DNA of 64,000 nucleotides, from contig NZ_CP109430.1 in NCBI RefSeq assembly GCF_036250735.1, forward strand, positions 8,122,001-8,186,000, given 5' to 3'. The position numbers were made by a program, and so were the translations under genes. Of this stretch, positions 41,681-48,351 are shown one piece after another; the first letter of the stretch is position 1; each line of letters begins with the position of its first letter. This DNA comes from Streptosporangium sp. NBC_01495 (lineage in GTDB: Bacteria > Actinomycetota > Actinomycetes > Streptosporangiales > Streptosporangiaceae). The notes beneath the pieces were generated by a model. The model was not told where the DNA came from and ran no database searches. It saw only the letters and a list, made by a program, of their open reading frames with translations.

Positions 41681-44600
41681 CAGCCCTCACTCCCGACGGG
41701 CGCGTCGAGCAGCAGCACGGACGGGACGCTCTCTGGCCGGGCGAGCCGGAGCAGGCCGTGCCCGATGCCGGCCAGCCCGTTCATCAGGCCGGGGGTGGGG
41801 GCGGCACCGGGCGCGCCCCAGCGGGGGCCGCGGCGGGCCAGGTCGTCGAGGAGGTGGGCCGTGCGGGCCGCCAGCAGCTCCGCCGCCTCCGGCCGGTGGC
41901 GCAGCTGGATGAGCAGTTCGAGGTTGCCCAGCTCGCCGTGGCAGAGGCTGTGGTTGGCCATCGGCCCGCGTTCCAGCTCGGCGGCGAGCGCGCGGTCGAG
42001 GTCCCGGTCGAGGTCCGGCTCCGGGCCGCCGACGCGCGACAGGCCGATGCCGGGTGCCCCGTGGCACCAGGCGTGGAGCATGTCGTCGCCGCCCTGTCCC
42101 TGCCGGTAGTCGGGCCAGCCCCGCAGGTCCGGCCGGTAGTGCTCGCTCTCGTAGGCGAAGGCGGCCAGGGCGGTGTCACGGGCGCGCGGGTCGCCGCCCG
42201 CCTCGGCGTAGCGGCGCAGCGCCCAGCCGATGCCGCCGGCGCCGTGGGAGAAACCGGTCAGCGGCAGGTCGTCGCTCATCGGCGTGTGCCAGGCCACTCC
42301 GGCCCCGGCGGGGACCGCGGTGGCCAGCAGGCGTTCGGCACACGCCTCCGCGGTGCGCCAGGCCGCGGGTGACCCGGTGACCCGGTGGATCGCGAGCATC
42401 GTGGCCAGGGTTCCGGCGCTGCCGCAGATGACGTCCAGCGCCTCGTCCTGGCCGGCCGCCTTCGCGCACAGCTCCACCAGGCCCTCGACCGGCCGCGCCA
42501 GCCCCGCGTCGTCCAGCAGGACGGCCAGATGGGTGAGGGCGTACGCGACTCCGCCGAGGCCGGTGAAGGCGCCCATGACGCCTTCCTCCGGCGGGTCCTC
42601 GGCCAGTCGCGCGAGCGGGACCGCCGCGCGCCGTGCCAGGTCGGCGTACCGCTCCTCACCGGTGACGGCGGCGCACTGGGCCAGGAACAGCGCCACGCCG
42701 GTGTAGCCGTCGTACAGGTTCCAGCTCAGCGGCTGCGGTATCCAGTACTTCTCCTCGACCAGCTCCAGCCCGAGCCAGTTGACGCGCCCGCCGGGTCCGG
42801 AGGCACAGGTGTGGCGGTCGATGAGGTCGGCGACGTCCCGGGCGGCGGCGACCAGCCTGGCCTCGTCCGGTCTGACGGCGGCGAGGGTGGCGGGGGCGGG
42901 GGCGGCGGGGGCCGTGCCGACGGCGACGGTGGTGAGCGCGGTGAGCCCGGAGCGGTCCCGGGTGACCATGGCCGCCCGGATGACCCATTCCTGGCGGGCG
43001 CGGTCGGCCCGGCCCATGCCGAGGACCTTGCGGACGGCGCGGCTCAGGCTGGACTCGGGCAGGACGTCCGGGACGCGGACGCCGCCGGAGGTCCACAGGT
43101 CGCGGCTGCCTGGCCGGGTCGTGAAGATCGGGATGTCGCCCGCCCAGAGGTCCTCCACCTCGTAGGCGATCAGCCGCTCACGGGTGCGATCGCCGTGGGT
43201 GATCGCCCACAGGTAGTCCAGCACGCGGTCGCGGTCGAGGCCGTGGCGGAGCACGTCCGGGTGGGTGGACTCCATCATCAGCTTGCCGTACGTGCGGGTC
43301 GCCCGCGGGACGACGCGGACCTCGTCGCCGGAGAACGTGGTCATCAGCCGGACCAGGGCGGGGGCGTCGGCCGCGATCGCCTCGTAGCCGACGCCGAACC
43401 CGGCCAGCAGGTCGTCGAGGTGGTCGGCGGGGTCGGCCTCGTCCTCGCCCAGGCGCGGGCGGTTGCGCACGCCGGGAAAGACCAGGTGTTCGCGGACCAG
43501 CCGCATCTCGTCGGTGCCCCGTCCGGTCCAGGTCGGCGTCTTCATCGGCAGCACGGCGTCCTTGTCACCGCCCATGCCGGACAGGTCGATCACGCCGCTC
43601 TCGCCCACCATCAGCTCGGGCAGCAGGCCGCTGCGGCTCACCGACGACTCCAGGGCCAGCGCGGCCGGGTCCTCCGTGAGGCGCTCGATCCCCGCCCCGG
43701 GCACCAGCGGGTGCAGCAGGGCCTCCAGGTCGACCAGCACGGGCTGGTCGCCGCAGGCGATCAGGTTCTCGCAGTGGAAGTCGGCACCGTCGAGGGCGTG
43801 CAGCATCGCGAGCAGCGCGCCGAGCCTGTGGTAGTAGCGGGCGACCTCCTCCCGGTCCTGGCACGGCAGGTGGGGCGCGAACTCCACCCAGCCGTACGAA
43901 CCTCGGTCCAGCACGGCCAGGCGGATGAGGTCCAGGCCCGCGACGCGCTCGTTGAGCCAGGCCAGGGCGTCGTTGAAGTGCCGGTGGACGGCCTGCGGGC
44001 GCGGCTTGTACACCACCTGCGCGCCGCTTTCGAAGGTGAGGACGCTGACCGCGCGACCGCCCTGGTGGGTGTCGCCGCCGCCCTCGACCGCCGTCAGCGG
44101 GCCGGGGTCGGCACCGCCCAGCAGCGTCCGCACGATGTCGGGCCGATCCTCGATGTAGCGGGCGAGCATCTCGCTCCGGCCGGCCGCGAACCGGTCGGCC
44201 GTCTGGGTCAGCATCCGGGCCAGCACCGGGTACTCCTCGCAGAGCGCGGCGAGCGCCTCGGGGCGCCCGAACCACCGGACGAAGTCCGCGAACCGCTCCT
44301 CGGGCGTCGCCCCCTCAAGCCGCCGCGAGACGCGCATGACGTTGAGCTCCAGCACCAGCGTCCGCGACGCCGGCGCCGCGAGCCGCTGCCGGAGCTCGAC
44401 GTTCCAGGCCGCGAGCAGGGCGTCCGCCCGGACGGCCGGGCCGCACGCGTCCAGCGCGTCGCCCAGGTGTCGCAGCGCGCCCTCGGCGAACGGCGCCATG
44501 ATTGCCGCGAACCCCTCGTCGGCGGGCACCGCGTCCGCGCGGGCGACGACCTCGGCGGACGTCGCGTGCGCCGTGGCGATCGACTCGGCGGCCCGTACGG

Positions 44601-44907
44601 CCCAGTCCGGCCGGGCGACACGGCCGGCCAGGGCGGCGGGCTCCTCGTCCAGCAGCGAGGCCAGCCCGTCGACGGTCAGCCCGGCCGCGGCCAGCCGCCG
44701 GTCGAACTGCCCGCTCTCCAGCAGCCCGTGAGCGTTCCGCCACTCCCGCAGCCGCCAGCGCGCGGTCTCGCCGGCCGACTCCGGCGCGCGGTCGGCGGGG
44801 ATGTCCCCGCCGGTCCGGTCCAGCCGCTCGGCCAGCGTCAGCCCGCCCGCCCACCACTCCGCGCCGAGTCCGGGCGCCGCCCCTGGGGTGATTCCGTCTC
44901 CGCTCAT
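41680..44907 (-). CDS. lanM1: LanM1: class II lanthipeptide synthetase
   Basis: A 1075-residue enzyme that dehydrates Ser/Thr and forms thioether rings. The likely start is the ATG at 44907 (MSGDGITPGAAPGLG); two further in-frame ATGs upstream are possible. The dehydratase domain (DUF4135, about 120-700) has VVYKPRP and DFHCENLIACGD, with Asp376, His378, Asn381, Asp393 and Glu395 in exactly the spacing of the CylM kinase-like residues. The LanC-like cyclase has the zinc ligands Cys948 (AWCHGAPG), Cys989 and His990 (SLCHGELG), plus GFSHGAGGIGWAL. It is followed without a gap by lanT. It probably modifies some or all of the five precursors. Confidence 0.95.
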   Translation of the reverse strand: MSGDGITPGAAPGLGAEWWAGGLTLAERLDRTGGDIPADRAPESAGETARWRLREWRNAHGLLESGQFDRRLAAAGLTVDGLASLLDEEPAALAGRVARPDWAVRAAESIATAHATSAEVVARADAVPADEGFAAIMAPFAEGALRHLGDALDACGPAVRADALLAAWNVELRQRLAAPASRTLVLELNVMRVSRRLEGATPEERFADFVRWFGRPEALAALCEEYPVLARMLTQTADRFAAGRSEMLARYIEDRPDIVRTLLGGADPGPLTAVEGGGDTHQGGRAVSVLTFESGAQVVYKPRPQAVHRHFNDALAWLNERVAGLDLIRLAVLDRGSYGWVEFAPHLPCQDREEVARYYHRLGALLAMLHALDGADFHCENLIACGDQPVLVDLEALLHPLVPGAGIERLTEDPAALALESSVSRSGLLPELMVGESGVIDLSGMGGDKDAVLPMKTPTWTGRGTDEMRLVREHLVFPGVRNRPRLGEDEADPADHLDDLLAGFGVGYEAIAADAPALVRLMTTFSGDEVRVVPRATRTYGKLMMESTHPDVLRHGLDRDRVLDYLWAITHGDRTRERLIAYEVEDLWAGDIPIFTTRPGSRDLWTSGGVRVPDVLPESSLSRAVRKVLGMGRADRARQEWVIRAAMVTRDRSGLTALTTVAVGTAPAAPAPATLAAVRPDEARLVAAARDVADLIDRHTCASGPGGRVNWLGLELVEEKYWIPQPLSWNLYDGYTGVALFLAQCAAVTGEERYADLARRAAVPLARLAEDPPEEGVMGAFTGLGGVAYALTHLAVLLDDAGLARPVEGLVELCAKAAGQDEALDVICGSAGTLATMLAIHRVTGSPAAWRTAEACAERLLATAVPAGAGVAWHTPMSDDLPLTGFSHGAGGIGWALRRYAEAGGDPRARDTALAAFAYESEHYRPDLRGWPDYRQGQGGDDMLHAWCHGAPGIGLSRVGGPEPDLDRDLDRALAAELERGPMANHSLCHGELGNLELLIQLRHRPEAAELLAARTAHLLDDLARRGPRWGAPGAAPTPGLMNGLAGIGHGLLRLARPESVPSVLLLDAPVGSEG

Positions 44908-44952
44908 AGCTGGCACTCTGCCGACGCGCGGCGCCGGCCACATGCGGGCGCC

Positions 44953-44963
44953 GCCCCCATATT
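44953..44963 (-). promoter_or_regulatory. 11-bp motif shared upstream of lanM1 and lanM2
   Basis: AATATGGGGGC on the minus strand, ending 45 bases before the lanM1 ATG. The same 11-mer occurs at 51282-51292, 46 bases before the lanM2 start. It may be a promoter element or the binding site of the cluster's LAL regulator. Confidence 0.5.
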
Positions 44964-44980
44964 CACGCGGGCCCACCGGG

Positions 44981-45176
44981 CGTCATGGGGGCATCGGCCG
45001 CGTCAGGTGGGACCGTGGCGCATCAGCTCGGCCGCGTGCCCGTACAGCGGAGCGTCAGGTGGGACCGTGGCGCGTCAACTCGGCCGCGTGCCCGTACAGC
45101 GGGGCGTCATGGGGGCATCGGCCGCGTCAGGCGGAACCGTGGCGCATCAACTCGGCCGCGTGCTCGTACATGGCGG
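44981..45176 (-). repeat. Tandem copies of the regulator gene's 3' end
   Basis: The arrangement is a 20-bp unit (44981-45000), a 52-bp unit (45001-45052), a second 52-bp unit (45053-45104), the 20-bp unit again (45105-45124), and a third 52-bp unit (45125-45176) that is the real 3' end of the regulator gene. On the minus strand the extra copies still encode YGHAAEL-x-RHGPT and a stop, against YEHAAELMRHGSA in the gene. Confidence 0.85.
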
Positions 45177-48066
45177 CCCGGTCGGGCAGGCCCGTTTTCT
45201 GCAGCAGGCTCGCGACGTGCTTCTCCACTGTGCGAGGCGAGATGAACAGCCGCTTGCCGATGTCGACGTTGCCACGCCGCTCGGCGAGCAGGGCGAGCAC
45301 CTGGTACTCCCGCACGCTGACGCCCTGGGCACGCAGCCCGCTCGGCACCTGTTCCCGTCCGGTACGGCGCTGCGCCACGGCCGCGCCGGCTCCGCGCAGC
45401 ATCGCCCGGCAGGCCCCGGTGACCGCGGGGATGCCCGCCTGGTGGAAGTACTCCTCGGCGGTGCGCAGCCAGACCAGCGGCTCGCCCCAGCCGTCCGCCA
45501 GGGCCGCCTCGGCGACCAGCCGGAGCCCCAGATGGTGGGCGAGGGGGAAGGGCCGGGCGGCCTCGGCGGCCCTTCCGAACGCGGCGAGCGCGCGCTCGGG
45601 GTCGCCCCGGCGGCCCAGCAGCACGGCCCTGGCCAGGTGGAGGAAGGTCCGGTTCCAGGCCAGTTCGGCGGCCGAGGTGGTCTCCGCGGCGTCGCACTCG
45701 GTGGCGCCCGCCCGGCCGGCGAGCACGTCCATGAGCACGCCGAGGCCGTACCTGCCGGTGAGGTAGTAGATGGTGGGGTTGTCGTCCTCCCACTCCCGCG
45801 CCCTGGTCAGCATCTCGCCGCAGAGGTCGCGGTCCTCCTCCAGCAGTGCGCACATCGCCTGGCACAGGCCGTAGACCACCGGCATGTGCAGGCTGCTCTC
45901 GCCGCCCCACCTGCGGAACCGCTCCAGCGCGCCCTCCATGTCGGCGCGCTTGGCCTGGTGGGCCGCGAGCGTGGCCTGGGCGAGGAGGAGATACTGGGTG
46001 TAGGCGGTGTGGCCGAGCCGGATGGTGGACTCGACGCACGGGACGGCGAGCTCGTGGGCGTCACCGTACTCGCCGCGGAGCACCCCCGTCATGACCAGGG
46101 ACGCCTGGGTGGAGTGGACCAGGCTGATCGCGCCCGTCCGGGCCGCCGCCCTGCCGACCTCCTCCAGCGGCTCCCGCTCGCCGGTGCGCAGGGCGTGGTT
46201 GACGGCCAGGCGCAGCATCGCCCGCAGCTTCCACAGCTTCAGGCCGTGGGCGTCGGCGATGGACACCACCCGCGTCAGGCACCGGTCGGGCTCGTCGAAC
46301 CCGCGGGTCCGGGAGAACATCGCCATCCGCTCCCACGCCTGGCAGGCCACCTCGGGGAGTGGGACGCGTTCGGCGACCTCCACGGCCCGCCGCACGAGGG
46401 CCTCGGCGGCGGCCATCCGCTGGGGGCTCTGCTGGAGGACCCCGTGGTCGGGGACGATGAGCTGGGCCTCGATCACGTCGATGGCCGCCGTACGGGCCTC
46501 GTCCGGGTTGATCTGGAGGAGCCTGCGGAGCGCCGCGACATGCGCCAGGCCGTCGGCGGTCCCGCCGATCTCGGCGGCGACCCAGGCCAGCTTGGTGCGC
46601 AGGTCCATCTCGTGCGGGATGGTCATCGCCAGGTCGCCGCTGATCGGGAGGTCCTTGGCGAGGGCGAAGGCGCGGTCGGCCTGCCCGCTCTCGGTCAGCG
46701 CGTGCAGGAGCCCCTGGAGGACGCTCGCCCGCAGGTCGGCGGGGGCGGACCCGAGCATGGTGTAGGCGCGTTCGAGCAGCGTCACGGCCAGGTCGGCGGC
46801 ACCGTCGTCCAGCAGGCGGCGGCCGGCGTCGGCGAGCAGGCCGGCCGCGCCGAGGGTGTCCCCGGCGGTCAGGCGCAGGGTGGCCGCGATCTGGCACCAC
46901 TCGCCGGGCAGCCCGGGGTGCAGGCGCTCCAGCGCGCCGGCGGCGCGGCGCGCGATCGACGCCCGCTCAAGAGGGATCAGCGAGGAACGCAGGGCCTCGG
47001 CCATCAGCGCGTGACGGAAGGCGTACCAGTCGCCGGCGGAGTCGTCCGGCATGATGAGCCGCGCCCCCGTCCCCGCGCGCAGGAAGTCCATCACCTCGCG
47101 GTCGGCCAGGCCGGTGGCCTCCTGGATCATCGGAACCGGGAAGCGGGAGCCGAAGACCGCCGCCATGTGCAGCAACTCCTGGGCGGAGGGGCTCAGCTGG
47201 GCGGCGCGCAGCGTGATGCTGCGCACCAGCGTGGTCGGCACGTCGATCGCGGGGTCGCCGTTCAGCCGCCACCGCCGCCCGTCGTGTTCCAGGGCGCCGA
47301 CGTCCGCCATGGCGGCGAGCAGCTCCTCGACGACGAACGGGACGCCCGCCGTGTCACGTTCCAGACGGGTGAGAAGCTGCTGGGGCAGGTCGTCGGGCGA
47401 GACCTCCAGGCAGGCGGCGGTCAGCCGGGCGAGCTGCTCCGGCGGCAGGGGCGCGAGCTCGACGAGGGCCGCGGTCCGCCGCTGGGCGCAGGTCTCGGCG
47501 ACGGACCGCGCCGGCCCGGCGTGGCTGCGGGCGTTGGCCAGCAGGAAGGCGGGCACATCGGCGAGGTTGTCGGCGAGGTACTCGACGACGGCGAGCGTGT
47601 CGGCGTCCGCGTCGTGCAGGTCCTCCAGGACGAGCAGGCAGCCGCCGTCCCGCCCGATGACGGCCAGCAGCCGCAGGACCGCCTCGGCCAGTACCATCAC
47701 CGACTCCAGATGGTCGGCGACCCCCGCCCGGCGCCACTCCGGGACCAGCTTGGTGAGCGCCGGCAGATAGGGCATCAGGGCCGGATCGTCCGGCGGCTCC
47801 TTCGTCCTGGTGTAGGAGAGCAGCGCCTCGCACAGCGGTTTGAACGGAATGTCCGCGCTGACGCCTCCGCCCCGTCCCCGTAACGCGACCATCCCTGTGT
47901 CGAACGCCTGGTACGCGCACTCCGCGGAAAGGCGGGACTTGCCTATCCCGGGATCGCCGAGCAGGAAGACCGCGCCACCCCGGCCGTCTCGCGCGGCGGC
48001 CAGACGCCGGTCGAGTTGCTCGATTTCCCTTTCGCGTCCGACCAAAATGGGGGAGGTAAATGACAT
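45127..48066 (-). CDS. LAL-family LuxR regulator (large ATP-binding) of the lanthipeptide locus
   Basis: A 979-residue transcription activator of the MalT-like LAL type. Walker A is in FLLGDPGIGKSRL (about 34-46); an AAA/NACHT-like ATPase covers about 1-300 with LLVLEDLHDADAD as Walker B; a long TPR-like helical middle part follows. The C-terminal LuxR helix-turn-helix reads VSVREYQVLALLAERRGNVD then ISPRTVEKHVASLLQKTGL. The gene lies between the small protein gene (39-bp gap) and lanM1. Its start codon is inside an inverted repeat and has no clear ribosome-binding site. It most likely activates the cluster. Its 3' end is duplicated in tandem downstream. Confidence 0.92.
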   Translation of the reverse strand: MSFTSPILVGREREIEQLDRRLAAARDGRGGAVFLLGDPGIGKSRLSAECAYQAFDTGMVALRGRGGGVSADIPFKPLCEALLSYTRTKEPPDDPALMPYLPALTKLVPEWRRAGVADHLESVMVLAEAVLRLLAVIGRDGGCLLVLEDLHDADADTLAVVEYLADNLADVPAFLLANARSHAGPARSVAETCAQRRTAALVELAPLPPEQLARLTAACLEVSPDDLPQQLLTRLERDTAGVPFVVEELLAAMADVGALEHDGRRWRLNGDPAIDVPTTLVRSITLRAAQLSPSAQELLHMAAVFGSRFPVPMIQEATGLADREVMDFLRAGTGARLIMPDDSAGDWYAFRHALMAEALRSSLIPLERASIARRAAGALERLHPGLPGEWCQIAATLRLTAGDTLGAAGLLADAGRRLLDDGAADLAVTLLERAYTMLGSAPADLRASVLQGLLHALTESGQADRAFALAKDLPISGDLAMTIPHEMDLRTKLAWVAAEIGGTADGLAHVAALRRLLQINPDEARTAAIDVIEAQLIVPDHGVLQQSPQRMAAAEALVRRAVEVAERVPLPEVACQAWERMAMFSRTRGFDEPDRCLTRVVSIADAHGLKLWKLRAMLRLAVNHALRTGEREPLEEVGRAAARTGAISLVHSTQASLVMTGVLRGEYGDAHELAVPCVESTIRLGHTAYTQYLLLAQATLAAHQAKRADMEGALERFRRWGGESSLHMPVVYGLCQAMCALLEEDRDLCGEMLTRAREWEDDNPTIYYLTGRYGLGVLMDVLAGRAGATECDAAETTSAAELAWNRTFLHLARAVLLGRRGDPERALAAFGRAAEAARPFPLAHHLGLRLVAEAALADGWGEPLVWLRTAEEYFHQAGIPAVTGACRAMLRGAGAAVAQRRTGREQVPSGLRAQGVSVREYQVLALLAERRGNVDIGKRLFISPRTVEKHVASLLQKTGLPDRAAMYEHAAELMRHGSA

Positions 48067-48093
48067 GACGACAGGCTAACTGCCGTCATGTCA
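48061..48093. promoter_or_regulatory. Inverted repeat covering the regulator start codon
   Basis: TGACATGACG (48061-48070) and its perfect complement (48084-48093), 13-bp spacer, with further pairing inside the spacer (CAG/CTG). The ATG of the regulator gene is inside one arm. In RNA the start codon would be buried in a stem; in DNA it could be an operator for autoregulation. Confidence 0.6.
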
Positions 48094-48105
48094 GGAAAAA
48101 TGGTA

Positions 48106-48351
48106 TTAAGGCGCACTCATAGAGACGGGTATGACGGTGTCGTCCCCGCCCGCGGCCATCACCGCGTGCGCCGCGGTGTCCGGCGAGCCGAACGCGATCG
48201 TCGTCCCCACCGTCAGGCCGGCCAGCACCAGCGCGCGGGTCACCGGGGACACCCCGGCCAGTCTGATCATGATCGATCCGGCCGGATTGTCCAGCCGGTC
48301 CTGCCGCGGCGCGGCCGGCTCCCCTGCGGTCGAACGGTTCTCAGAGTCCAC
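48106..48351 (-). CDS. Small Cys-less protein with leader-like NPAG motif
   Basis: An 81-residue protein between lanM2 and the regulator gene. The GTG at 48351 has AAGGAG seven bases upstream and overlaps the lanM2 stop by 11 bp, so it is coupled to lanM2; an ATG five codons earlier lacks a ribosome-binding site. Residues 19-34 (RLDNPAGSIMIRLAGV) resemble the precursor leader part HPAGEISLDELVGG. The remainder has one hydrophobic segment (ALVLAGLTVGTTIAF) and ends DDTVIPVSMSAP. It has several Ser/Thr but no Cys, so it cannot form lanthionine by itself. It could be a dehydrated-only substrate, an immunity peptide or a membrane accessory; I do not recognise it. Confidence 0.65.
   Translation of the reverse strand: MDSENRSTAGEPAAPRQDRLDNPAGSIMIRLAGVSPVTRALVLAGLTVGTTIAFGSPDTAAHAVMAAGGDDTVIPVSMSAP

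Noticed and set aside
42385-47883. A 5.5-kb plus-strand open frame opposite lanM1 and the LAL regulator
   Set aside because: It is the mirror of two well-supported minus-strand genes; its amino acid content (Gly/Arg/Gln/His-rich, no domains) is the usual product of high GC at third positions read on the other strand.
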